This document shows positions 42,335 to 53,583 of a stretch of DNA of 64,000 bases, in pieces. The notes beneath the pieces are model-generated. The model was given only the letters and a program-made list of their open reading frames with translations. It was not told the origin of the DNA and made no database searches. Both the position numbers and the translations under genes were made by a program. Source of the stretch: Neurospora crassa OR74A (Eukaryota; Ascomycota; Sordariomycetes; Sordariales; Sordariaceae); contig NC_026504.1 in NCBI RefSeq assembly GCF_000182925.2, forward strand, positions 1,488,001 through 1,552,000, in the 5' to 3' direction. How positions within the stretch are numbered: the first letter of the stretch is position 1; each line of letters starts with the position of its first letter.

Positions 42335-44407
42335 GGTAAGGATACCCTCTCGTGAACCACCGATGGTGAAGGACTTGTCGTAAAAACGTTAAAAAAAAAA
42401 AAAAAAAAAAAAAGAAAGAAAGAAAGAAAGAAAAAATTAACTTGAATGTCCTCGATCTTTGCTGCCTAAGTCGAGAAACGAACTTTTCGTTTTGGTGTCA
42501 CCACCTAAGACTGTTGGAATGATAGTAGTAGTATGATGACAACTGTTGAAGTTGACTGCTGCTCCTGGCTCTGGGAGCTTATATCACAAGGAAACAAGTA
42601 AGTGACATGACTGAATTTCGCAGGAAGTGGTAGGGTGAGATCATATATTACCGCTATCCGGGTGTCTAAAAGGGCTCCCATGGCCATAGGGAAGCCAGTA
42701 ACCATCCCTTCTCTCCCAACACCTTGAAAAACATCTGCCGAGAGAGAAGAGGAGATGGTAGAGGCTTCTGGCAAGGGAGGGTGGTTGGACGAACCATTAG
42801 ACGAATTCAACGCGCCGAACCGAACACTTTGTCCATCGTCATTGGTGACCGTTGAATGTCTTGATATCATTTGAGGTCAGTCGATCAGCCACAAGGAGGA
42901 GGAAAGGCGGGGATTTGGGATAGCTTCATCAGCGACACAAAGCATCTCGGCAATAAAAGTAGACAGCGAGCATTGTCGGAGACCTTCAGCCCAGGGTCTT
43001 GGAGCGTGGAATGTGGAGAGGTGTAGTATCGCCCTTGTAAGTCAAGGCCTATCAATGTGACTTTGCGAAAGCCTCTCCACAACACCGAGATGGCCGAAGT
43101 GGTTGAAACTTGGTATGTCTACCATGCCGAATTCCGAAGACACTCTTATGTTCCATCCTCAAGTCGTATTTTCGAAGGCAAGAGAAGCAAAGAGTAAGTG
43201 TCGAGTCGTCCACGCTAATCGAAGAGTTGTTTGACAAAGCCTCTTGAACTTCTCCGCGGAAGCTTAGAGAACATGACAATTGGCGTTCATCGGTGTCTTG
43301 TGGGTCTCGGCAGTTGATCTGGATGCCTCTCTCTGTAGTGTACACACACTAACAACAAAAGCAGGCCGAAGTGGGAGTTGGAGAGGCAATCTCAAGACTG
43401 ATGTACACTGTGTGTGAAGAGAGAGTGAGAAGAGAGAGAAAAGAACAGACGTCGAATCACAAGTCTTGAGAGACGAGGATACATGGGTACTGTAGAAGAG
43501 TGGGGCGTGTCGCTGCCGGCCGGAGACAGGTTATGCAGCACAGTGCCGCAGAGTCGCGCTGACAGTTCGTTCTGGGCAAGCGCCACTGAGAATCCGGGGG
43601 TGGGGAACTGACTTTTCCCTTTTCAGTATAGTGGCTGAACCGGGTCCTGAACCTCCTTCAAGGTCAGTTGATGCTTTTTCGAACACCAACAATTAATTCA
43701 TTGTGAGGTAGCGGCACTCTTTTTTTGGTTATTGAATGCTGTCGGGTTATTCCGCGGTCGGATAATGCTACCGAGATAGGTAGGGTTGCCTCACATCGAG
43801 TGTCAGAATCCGGGAGAGCTGTGCGATTCCTACTGATCGTTCGTCTGTTGTTGTTTGTTGAGGTTCATCTGATCGAGGATTTGATTGAAAGCATATCGTT
43901 TTCCATCGGCTGGCTGCTTGACTCATTAGCAAGTCTTTTTGCGCTGAAATCCCTTCAAGTACACAACCATAGTTACACAGCCAAAGACATATCATGGTCC
44001 AAATTGCCATCAGCAGAACAAGAGCCATGAGCATCGCCATCGAAATGTCTTCTTCATCTACGCCAACTTCCACATCTAATCCGCTCAAACATGAATACAA
44101 TGAGGATATCTTCTCTTCGTCAACAACCTTCTAGTACATAGAACTAGTAGATAATACCTCCTGTCCTAACTTCCAGCTTTCCACAGTGTGTGTGTGTCTT
44201 TGTCTTTGTACAACAACAACAACTCCAACGAAACCCGAACGTGTGTTTTGTGTTTTACCATGGACGCCAAAACGCCAAGCAAATGCCAAGCAACAATTGA
44301 TTCTTCTCCTCTTGCCTGTCGCTTTCAACCAATCAAACCCAGTCCAACCAGTCCAGTCCAGTCCAAGTCAGTCCCTTCAGATCAGAGTTTAGAGAAAATA
44401 AAAGATA
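42335..44407. other. Intergenic with A-run and GAAA microsatellite
   Basis: Two kilobases without a supportable gene. A 23-A run at 42391-42413 passes into a (GAAA)n tract to about 42436, just upstream of the P450 start. A 110-codon open frame with one hydrophobic segment on the minus strand at 43768-44100 cannot be supported by context. Confidence 0.45.
42391..42436. repeat. A-run with (GAAA)n microsatellite
   Basis: A homopolymer of 23 A followed by about six GAAA units. It lies about 60-100 bases upstream of the P450 start codon, in the promoter or 5' leader. Confidence 0.85.
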
Positions 44408-45715
44408 TTAAACCTCAACAGCCTTCTTCGCCGCAGCCTTCTGCTTCCTCAATGTCGCTTTCCGCGTGGCAATCTCCTTGTCGAGCTTGTCGTCATTGCT
44501 CTCAGGCAAAGCGGCGGCAGCAGCAGCCTTCTTGGCCTTCTTCTTCGGCCTGCTCTCGTCCTTAGCACCCTCCTCGGCCTTAGCCTCAGTCTCGTCGTCG
44601 GCGGCCTTGCGCTTCTTGCCAATGTTGGCCTTCTCGGGCTCGGCGCCGTCGGCGATGACCTTGCTGTCGTCGAGCCAGAGCTCGTCGGTCTGGTAGATGG
44701 GAAGGGCCGCTGTCTCGGGGCCCTTGAGGTAGAAACTCCTGACGTTGCTCCACTTGTGGGGCACGAAGCGCTCGACAAGCTCGTTGATGACCTTCTCGAC
44801 GTTCGCCGCGAGCTTCTCGGCGTCCCAGCTGGCGTAGCCGACCTTGATGGCGGTGTTGGTGGAGGGGCTCAGCTAGAAACATGCGTGTTAGCCAATGTGT
44901 AACTACAAGTACCTTGATGGACACAGTTGTCGAGCTAGTGAAACATACCGAAACGAGCGCCGAGCCAATGGCCTTGCGGATCTCGGTCACAATCTCTGGT
45001 GTAGGTCTAGCATTGACATTCTCCACGGGGTCGCGCTTGGACTTGGGACCCTTGGGCTTGGCCACCCGCTTGCCGTCAACCTTCTCCCTCTGCTTCATAA
45101 ACACAACAGGAACGGGGCGCTTGGCGGTGCTCTTGAAGAAGGTTTTGCCCAGGTGCTTGGGAAGACGGTTGACAATTCTGTCGTCGGCAAGGAAGATGTC
45201 ATGGTCGTTGAACAGCTGGCGCTGGGCCTCGTATGTCTTGAACTTGGCCTTGAGGTGAGTAACGTCGATGACGCGGGTGATGCGGTTGCGCAGGTCCTCG
45301 GGGAACTCTTCAGAAGCGACAACGTTCTTGTAGTGGCGCTGAGGGTCGGCGACGATGATGCAGATGGTAGACTCGTTATCGGCGTTCAGGGGGTTGGGGA
45401 GGACGATCTTGGAGGGTTGCAGACGGTTGGTGTCGGCGATGTGCTTCTTGGTGGTGAGGGTAAGCCAGATCGGGGTCTCGGCAACAGTCGACTCCTCATC
45501 GGCGAGAAGGTTCTTGGAAACGGCAGTAGAGGCGGCGGTAGCCTTCTTGATGTGGGCGAGAAGGGCCTTGGAAGCCTTGGTGATCTGTTGATTTGGACGG
45601 TTAGCAACACGGTGAAAAGGCCAATTGCATTGATCAAGAAAAGACAAACCTGGTTGGGGTCAACGGGAGAGGCGACGGCGTCAGACGCCTTGACAATGGC
45701 TGTGGACTTGGACAT
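44408..45715 (-). CDS. Ribosomal L1-fold ribosome biogenesis protein (Cic1/Utp30 family)
   Basis: Three exons, 45715-45650, 45584-44949 and 44872-44408, give 388 residues. Introns are 65, 76 bases and have donors GTTTGT and GTATGT with acceptors AACAG and TCTAG; both fall between codons. The L1 fold covers about residues 25-290, with VIDVTHLKAKFKTYEAQRQL, FLADDRIVNRLPKHLGKTFF and the second half SPSTNTAIKVGYASWDAEKL, typical of nucleolar L1 paralogues (yeast Cic1 and Utp30, human RSL1D1). The C-terminus is a Lys/Ala/Glu-rich coiled tail with nuclear-localisation-like KKKAKK. Such proteins bind pre-rRNA during subunit assembly. I cannot decide between the pre-60S factor Cic1 and the small-subunit factor Utp30. 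A 16-bp palindrome and an RRPE-like GAAATTTTGG word lie upstream. Confidence 0.88.
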
Positions 45716-46782
45716 CTTCGTTGACTGGGAAAGAAGATATCTTTGGGTGGGGTTGGTGTAGGTTGAGACGATTGCGACAACGAGTCCCAGGTGTTTTTTT
45801 TTCTTCCCAGAGCGACAGAAGGGCACCCTCTGGAAATTTTGGGAGGTCGGTGCACTGACGCTTATTTTTTTTCCATGCTATTCAGCTTATCGATAAGCTA
45901 AGCAGGGGTCTAATGTGGAAAGTGGGTTTGCGGAATGTGGGGCATACGTTGCCTGTGATTGTCTGGGCCTGGCGCTATTGGCGGCAGACGGACTGCAGCT
46001 GCTCTTCCAGCCATGCTGTTGGAACCAGAGCTTGGGTTTTCTTTATCATCATATGCGTCGGTGTCTTCTTCCAACAGCACCGGCAAAACAGCCTGACTCG
46101 GTAGGTACCTAGATAGCCATCTTCATTTGGTTTGTAAATGCCTTCACATCTACAATGCTAGCAGCTACCTCAAACACCAGGCCAGACAACCTCAGCCAGC
46201 TACATACCTCCTTCATCTCATCATCTTTACTTGGAGTTTCAAGTAAGCAGTGGTACAACTTCCTGCTCTTCAGCATGCTCCTCCATGTCGTGCCGGCAAA
46301 TAACTGTCCCTCCCTCAACAGCACCGGTTGACCTCCACAGCAGGTCTTGACTCGAAACTCATCGTCCTCTTTCTCTTCCTTCTCTTCTAGGCCCATGGGC
46401 GCAAACCTACAACACAGACGCTGACGCCTGATAAACATGTATATAAATCGAACAAAAAACGACGCCCTGCGCTATGCGGCCCCCCGAACCATGCAAATAC
46501 AGAATTTGGGAGACACAATGAACTCCTCATGACGTGTTAACATGGACAGTGAAAGGGGCTTACGTCGACTTTTTTTTTCTTTTGCGAAAAACACAAACAG
46601 CAGCGATTCCCCGTAGTAGACGCCTTGACAAACTAACGCCATAGCGGGTTCGGGGAAAAAATGGCACAATGGGTATGGGTAGGGTGTTGGATGGGTGTTG
46701 GGTGGATGTTGGATGGATGTTGGGGAGGTGGGGTGTGGTGATGGGGTGATGTGATGATGATAGGGCGGCTGTGGTGATACCA
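45716..46782. other. Intergenic with 16-bp palindrome
   Basis: Promoter of the L1-fold gene and 3' side of the FHA gene. Holds the palindrome at 45884-45899 and a short run of TGGATG(T/G)TGG-type repeats near 46680-46730. A 109-codon open frame at 46109-46438 is not convincing. Confidence 0.45.
45884..45899. promoter_or_regulatory. Perfect 16-bp palindrome AGCTTATCGATAAGCT
   Basis: Each half contains a GATAA word, and the centre is TATCGATA. It lies 169 bases upstream of the L1-fold gene start codon. No known fungal factor is assigned; a dimeric regulator is a reasonable inference. Confidence 0.45.
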
Positions 46783-48518
46783 TCAAGGAGTGCGAGGTTT
46801 CTTCCAATAGTATTGCTGTTACGGGTGGACACGACATGTTAACCGATTGACCTTGCATAGCAAACGGCTAGGCGGTAGAGAAGGAAAACGCTTACCTTGT
46901 GCTGCTTGCGGCAAGCCCTCAAGCTAGGCTTCCGCAAGCCGTCCGTCACAGCCAGGCGACGGTGCTCATCCGTGTCGAATTCGGGCACATAATAATACTC
47001 GCTTTCAAGCGGCTTACCGGCAGCATCCTTGCCCTGGCGTTCAATGATACCGATGCAAGCTGTTGCCTCAATGAGCCTGCGCAATTCATCCTTGGTCACC
47101 TGTCTCCGATCATCCGCCGGAAGATTGTTCATAATGGTCGACAGAGGCGTGGAAGACAGTCTGGAGAAGGCGAGTTGGTTGATGACATGATTCGAAATTG
47201 TCGCTGTCAGTTCTTCGCTGAGCTTGCTGACGGGCGATGGTGAGCGCGGAGCCGGAGTGGGAGAGGCCTGCCAAGAGGCACCTGCTACGTTCTCGCTTGA
47301 CGACTTGAGAGGCTTCGGGGTGACACTGCCAGCCCGCTCTCCATCAGAGCTGCCACTGTAGTCGCGATCGGGAGTTCGGGCTCTCGGGGGTGAAGTGGCG
47401 GTGGTGAATGATTCGAGACGGCTGGACAGGTTCTCTCCACAGGGACCAAACGAAGGTATGATGGGGTCATTCTCCTCATCCGGATCTTGGTCGGCGTAGT
47501 CCTCATCTGATTGTGGGTCGCTCAAGTCACTCGAGATGGAAAAGCTCTGGTCCACGCTGGTGATCAAGGTAGTATCTCCCCTGCCCGTATCTGTCAACTT
47601 GGGCAGTTCCTGCTCATCCTCCTCCTCGTCCTCATAGATCTCAACGGCGGCACCATCCTCATCGTTGTCAGACAGCAAGTCGTCCAGGTCGGCCTTGGAA
47701 GTCGATCCGTTGGCGGGTGTAGGTGACTCGGGACTGCTGATACGTCTCGGTCGTCGAATGGGGCTGCCCTCGTCCGAGTCGGAGCCTGGTCGCCGGCCAC
47801 GTCGCATTGGCCTCGGTGTCTCATCCCACGAAGAGTCGCTCAAGGGGGCCGACGAATCCCGATCCTTCTCCCGCGGCGGCCATTGCACGAGGACCCTGGT
47901 GTCATGAACATCGATCATAATCTCCGCGCCCTCGGTTTCCGAAGTGAAGGAATCGCCCTTTGCCAGCTCCCATGTCTGCCCTTGACAATGCAGCTTCAAA
48001 CCGTTCCAACCCGTACACGTAATCTCGACCTTGTTGGGCTCAAGCGCTTCCGTGGCGGGGATATACCGAGCGTGAACATGAACTCGGCTGACCAGCCTGT
48101 TCGACGATAGCTGATAGTGAGATGAGTTGCTGGACCTTCCCATAAGAAGAGTCTCTCCATTCTCTTTCATAACTACAGCGCGTACGTCGGAAAGGGGGGC
48201 GCGTTCTGACACGGTCGACAAGGTCCTTTGAAGGCCGGGGCGGGGGGCCATATATGGGGCGGCATATCCATAGTTGTACCCGACGCGTGGAGGGCTTGAC
48301 GACAGAATGCCAGTACTCGAGGTCGGGATGGGCGTTGGGTATTTCAGAAAGGCATTGGACGTGGCCTGCCGCTTCGAAGGCCGAGGCAGACCTGGGGATG
48401 AAGACAAAGGCTCAAACGGCGGCAGCAGTGACGGGGCCGGGCGTTTGATGCCTGCTACCGAGGGCAGGGTTGGCTCCATCCCGCCGAGGGTCTTCATTGC
48501 CGATGGGGATGAATCCAT
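46783..48518 (-). CDS. FHA-domain protein of Tos4/Plm2-like type
   Basis: Two exons, 48518-46896 and 46815-46783, give 551 residues. The short last exon is needed: it replaces a read-through tail with KQHKQYYWKKPRTP, joined across an 80-base intron (donor GTAAGC, acceptor TAACAG). The FHA domain spans about residues 108-215, with GRSS at 127-130, NRLVSRVHVHA at 140-150 and the TGWNGLKL loop at 169-176, all expected for phosphothreonine binding. The rest is acidic and Ser-rich with a Glu/Asp run near 290-300. The C-terminal 120 residues contain a conserved helical region (LADDRRQVTKDELRRLIE-like) and the basic tail. In yeasts these proteins are chromatin-bound cell-cycle and replication-stress regulators; the same role is likely but not shown here. 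Confidence 0.87.
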
Positions 48519-50962
48519 GTTGTGGTGATCCTGTCAGGTACTGGTCATGACAATTGGCAGGACGGGATGAGCAATTGAGCTCTGGGAGAGGCCTAGGTGG
48601 TGGAAGAAGCTTGCTCGGATTGGGATATTGAGGTATGTGTGGCCCAGGACCTGAGGTGAGGTTCAGATTGGATGCGCTTCCAAGGTCGCGTTCTCCACGT
48701 CCAGATCGCGTCCGATGTGAAGTCTTTGCCCCCTCTCCGCTACAGCTGCCGTCCACTGCCGTCCAGCTGCCTAGGTATTTCCTGGCTTGGATTGGGCCAC
48801 CAAGTCTCCTATCTCCGGGGTCTGTTTACCTGCAACGACGAACGGGGGAAAGGGCCTGAAAACAGAGCTGGAAAAAAGAAGAAAAAGCCAAGGGACGGGA
48901 ATCGTCAAGAAGCCAAAAGACGGGGTTCTGCGAATCAAGACGACAAGGCTTTGCACATCTGGCCTGTCTTCAGTTCTATGATGGGACCGGGCAAGCGACG
49001 CCAGGGCAGAGGATGGAAATGCTGTAGCGGAACGAAGGGAGTGGGGATGAGTAAAGTATTTAAAAAGGCGATATGCACCATCTGGATTTCGCGCCCGTGC
49101 CTGTGGGACCCATTCACCAAAAAGGAGCATGGGTGAGCGTTCCTGGCTTTTTTTTTTCTGTCCGGACGACAACTCTCAGCCAAGGAAGTTGGAGGTAGAA
49201 AGACGCGATTCTCCATTGTGGCCCTGAGACCCGGACGTGCCTGCGGTTCCATCCGTTCAACGCGGCACTGGCAGCAGCCTGTAAGCTGGCGCATCTGAGC
49301 CTTTAGTCGTGCCTGTCGTGCCACGCAGGACAGTGTCTGGATCGCGCTTTTGGCGTTGGGTGGGTGGAGGACTGCCTGGCAGCGTGTGCAGTGCCACTGG
49401 CGGGCGGGAACCAGGCAACACCACGCATTCCTTCTTGGGGGTCCGTCTGGTCTGCTACCTCTAGCGGCTGTACCGCACTGTCATGCCACTGCTGGGCAGG
49501 CGATCAGCGGAAGCTACAGCGCAGGCACAGGCGGGCCGAGTGACGGAGGTCGGGGATGGAATACTTAAGGTACCTCCTGCCCCTGCCCTGGAGGTGCCCG
49601 CATGCTCGGCACCCGACACCCGGACCTTTTCCCTGCTCTCAGATCCATCACCGCAAACCTCCAGCTCCACTCGTGCCTCCGTTTGTCCATTAGTTCTACC
49701 TAGGTATCTTGTTAAGGTAGTCATTTTCCCACTCCTTTTCAGTTATTTCTATTGTATCCGCCATTCTCTGCTGTGAACAATCATTATTATGGCGCGGAAG
49801 ATCAAGGTCAACGGACGCTTTCTTATTCACACTTTCATGGATCTCAGGCAGCTGATCGACCGGCATTGAGAGTTCATCCATTTCAGTTCAGTTGTTTTAT
49901 GACGTCCTTGCTTTTTCCAACATTCAAATATTCACAAGAGTTCCCACGAACATGCTGGATTGTTTACTCTACGATTACCGCTACTCCTCTCGACGGTCGT
50001 ATTCATCAAATTCATGACCGATGGCGTTTCCACCATTGAAAAAGCTCGGATTGTGCAGCCGGGAGCCCCCCTTGGCTCTGCTCTTCTGATAATGCAATGG
50101 CACCCGAGGTCTCTACAATATTTGCATATCAGCTTGTTTCCTTCCACGGCAATCCATAACGGGATGTCCAAACAATACTAACTCACCAACCACCTGCCAG
50201 TTTCCCAAAGTCCGAGTCTGGCGCGGTTACACCGCGACGCAACGTGCAAAGCTTGGTTCGCTCCACCTTCAGCAGGTACTTACCCCTCGATCCTTCAGTT
50301 TTCGGTCAAGCTGTTCCAGCCTTTATATTGCCGAGCAATGGAATGGATGACCACTCGAACGGAGAGCAACCTCCCTTTTGCGCCATCTCGAGTTCTCGAG
50401 CTGTTTTCACTTGGGCTTCAGTACAGCTCTCCTACTTGGACTGAATACAGGCTCACTACCTCTACCCACCACATGCCTATCAATGGTGTTTCCTATAAAT
50501 TGACTTGATGACTATCTCGATCAAAATTTCGGGTCAACCGCTCTCTTCAACCCCCCATCTTGTTCGACTCACACTCAAAGAGCATGCCATGCGCTGTCTC
50601 AAAGCCCACCCCGTACCTTGCATTATAATTGTGTTTTCGTCATTAGTCAGGGCGGAGATCGATCCCTTGCTTGGTAGTGATGCAAGCACTTAAACTGTTG
50701 AAGAACAGCCGAGGTTCATACTTGCCATGGTGAACAGCGATTGACCATTACTTTAGGTCCCAATGTCAATAAAATCCTATGCCCTGTTCCCATTACCATT
50801 AATTATCCAATGTCCATGACTCCAACCCTTGAGATGATCGAATTGTCCTGAATCCAACCCCCAAAAAATGCCTAAAACAGAGCTGCTGCTATATATTGAA
50901 GAGGCAACCACCCCTCAAAGTTCCACAAGGTACCTTCGACCAAAACCACCTATGCATCGTCG
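48519..50962. other. Intergenic, no gene supported
   Basis: Almost 2.5 kb between the FHA gene start and the 3' end of the thioesterase gene. Open frames on both strands are short, overlap and lack motifs. GGTACCT words occur at 49569 and CCTAGGTA at 49699. Confidence 0.4.
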
Positions 50963-52020
50963 TCAGAGGTCACCGCCCCCAAGCATAAGCGGCCTCGGAG
51001 CACTCTTCTTGGCCTTCTTTATCGGCCCAAAGAACTCGGCAAACGTCTCATTCAGCAACTGGTCCGTAAGCTGCATATGATCGCCCGGCGCCGTGCGGAA
51101 GTGCAATCCGCCTTTGCGATCCAACTCACGCAGCCCGATCCAGTCCTCCGAGTACATCTTCCTCGCACGGAGGGGCGTGATCTCGGTGCCATTAACCTCT
51201 TCAAACCAAGCTGTCTCCTTGGGTACCACCGTCGTGTCGTCCTCAAACATGTACAGTACCAGATTCTCCAGCTTGGCCAGGTTCTCCCTGTAGGTCCGGT
51301 TCTTGAACATCCGCTCATTGTTGATGTCCGCTAGGAAATTGGAGTGCTCAAGATATTGCTCGTACTCGTCCAGGTTACGATAGTACTGCGCGGGTACGAG
51401 CCGGCTCTGGACAAACTGCGTCCAGGCGTTACCCTTGAGCAGCGCCATGGCGCCGCGGCAAACCCAGTCGGACCAGGGGCAGTCGCGGAAGGCGCTGATG
51501 CCGTTGTGTTGGGAGCCAAAAGTAACAAGGTTGCGGACGGGTGGATTGTTGCAACGCTCGATGTACCCCCGCAGAAACTGGCCGCCTTGGCTGAAGCCGA
51601 GGGCGTCGATGGCGGGCGCTGTAGAAAGGATCGGGTGCGCGGCGATGTCGGCACAGGCTTTGGCAACTTGCTCGGTCACGTTGCCGAGGAAGGTGGCGGA
51701 ACGATCGCGGCTGCCGTCATCGTCCATACGGATAAAGTAGACGAGCGTGCCGGGGTTGATGGCGTCGGCAAGGGCGCCGACTTCGCGGAGGCCCGCGGCC
51801 GAGTAGCTGTCTCCTAGGCCTATAACGGAAAATTGTTAGTTGTGAACAGTTATTGGAGATGGTGCATAAGTCTATCGGGCTTACCATGCCAGATGACGAG
51901 AGGCAGTGGTGTGTCGTCGATGTCGTCGTCGTTGAGTGGCTTCTGTACGGGACTGGCCAGCGCGGCTGCGATAAGCGAGCCGCTGGTAAGCAACAGCTTC
52001 AGCTGCTTGGAGATTGCCAT
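50963..52020 (-). CDS. ppt1: Palmitoyl-protein thioesterase (PPT1)
   Basis: Two exons, 52020-51885 and 51819-50963, with a 65-base intron (donor GTAAGC, an ACTAACAA branch, acceptor TTATAG). The product is 330 residues, normal for the family. A signal peptide (residues 1-22, LLTSGSLIAAALA) directs it to the secretory route, and the mature enzyme acts in the vacuole/lysosome, removing fatty acyl groups from cysteines of proteins under degradation. Catalytic elements are WHGLGDS at 44-50 (completed by the splice), nucleophile Ser122 in GFSQGGQ, Asp240 in YMFEDDTTVVP and His293 in APGDHMQL. Conserved RNLVTFGSQHNGI and the NAWTQFVQSRLVPAQYYR segment confirm the identity. Confidence 0.95.
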
Positions 52021-52797
52021 TATCGTCCCTAAAGTTTCAATGGCTTTCGGTTAGTTTGGGGGATTAAATTTAACACCGCTGAACTAGCGAAATCAACAGC
52101 GATAAGCACGCGAAGAAGCAGTAGACGTCCAGGCGGCTAGCAAGGTGTCTGTGTTGTTCCTCGTGACGAGCGCCAGCATCGATGCCAGCACCGCTTGCGG
52201 CTTATCAGCTGCCGGATCCGCCGGCAGGCAGTTTAGTAACGCAGAACCCGGCTAACAGTGGGAAGCTATCCGCTATGAAGTCCCCCATTGGTCAGAAGCT
52301 GCGAGTCCCTTGTTGGCCTACACGACGTATGTCGAGAGGCTCATCTTCCAACTTCCACTTGTCCAACCCTCCGATCCAACTTCATCCCTCTCTTTCTTTC
52401 ACGTCCACTGTCGTTTTGCTTCCATCCAACTGGCTAACTCTGCCACTCAGATGGAATTACACTATCACTTTTTCCATTTCTACCATTTGTAGTCCTCGTT
52501 GATCTTGCTCAAACTCACGCTTTGTTCCCCCCCTCCTCAGAGCTTCCCCCTGACCGCAAGAGCCAAACATACCTTATTCATCGCACACCACCACTTGGAT
52601 CCATCATGATCATCACCGAGTGGTTACTCTAGCGATAACCTCAGGTCAATACATAAATGTGACGAACATCATACAAACACCAATATGGTCTCTACCTTCA
52701 ATCCCCTTCCACGGAGTGCTATTATCCATCGCGTGGTGTCGGCTGCAATCAGTGTGCCCTCTTATGCCTACTGTCTGCGTCAATTCTCAACAACGAA
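52021..52797. other. Intergenic upstream of PPT1 and tRNA-Leu
   Basis: No gene seen. Contains the thioesterase promoter and the leader of tRNA-Leu. Confidence 0.45.
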
Positions 52798-52907
52798 GGC
52801 AAGATGGCCGAGCGGTCTAAGGCGCCACGTTAAGGTTAACCCTTAATCTGAGTTACAACTCAAATCCGTGGTCCGAAAGGGCGTGGGTTCGAATCCCACT
52901 CTTGTCA
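52798..52907 (+). tRNA. tRNA-Leu(AAG) with 30-base intron
   Basis: A class II tRNA: acceptor GGCAAGA pairs with TCTTGTC (one G-T), A box TGGCCGAGCGG, anticodon stem CCACG/CGTGG, long variable arm TCCGAAAGGGC, T arm GTGGG-TTCGAAT-CCCAC, discriminator A at 52907. The anticodon AAG lies at 52832-52834, and the intron occupies 52836-52865, one base past the anticodon. Confidence 0.97.
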
Positions 52908-53583
52908 TAGTCTTTTGCATTTTTGCTGTTCTGGTGATGCTCCGGATGCTGAACTTCACTCTTTTTTTGCTGGTGTCTATCTACACCACACTGAAAGTTC
53001 CAAGTGGTTGCTTTTGGTATTAGTTAATTTGGTAGTTCAGGACGTGACTGCCTTTTAGCATTCATGTGGCATTTTGAAGGGTCTATTCGTGTGAGCATCT
53101 GGTTAATCTCAGGCTTTTGGATTTCAAGTGTTTATATTCCATTCGATGAGATGCGCTTAATATGGTCAATAGTACGTAAACCTTGACACGCAGGACATGT
53201 ATTTGGTTCAGGACAACACTTATGATTTGTCTTTCAGGAAATTTGAGCAAGGGCTCATCCAAAGGATCAAATCACCACACCAGCAGCATTGGGCCGTATG
53301 ACCAAGTTGTTCTGTGCTGTGAGTTGGTAGATTCGACTTCGGAGTACCAATGTTCATATGTCAGCCTTGAGAATCTTTATCTATCGTTCCAAGACTCGCA
53401 CATAGAGAACCATCAGAATCGAACGTGAATGTCTCGCATGTAATAAGCTACAACAAAGCGGGCACGCGACCTCATACCGTCAACATCTGCTTTTACCGCG
53501 TCAAGCGGTACGTACAATCCAGGGACTCGACTGCGAGTATGTCCTGATTGTCCCAGGGCTAACATAGACATGCTTATCCAAAG
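52908..53583. other. Intergenic, no gene seen
   Basis: From the tRNA-Leu T-rich terminator to the 3' end of the receptor gene. AT-rich, with no supportable open frame. Confidence 0.5.

Noticed and set aside
43768-44100. 110-codon open frame with one hydrophobic segment
   Set aside because: One hydrophobic stretch is weak evidence; no neighbour, motif or splice pattern supports it.
46109-46438. 109-codon open frame on the minus strand
   Set aside because: No recognisable domain and it sits in the expected 3' region of the FHA gene and promoter of the L1-fold gene.
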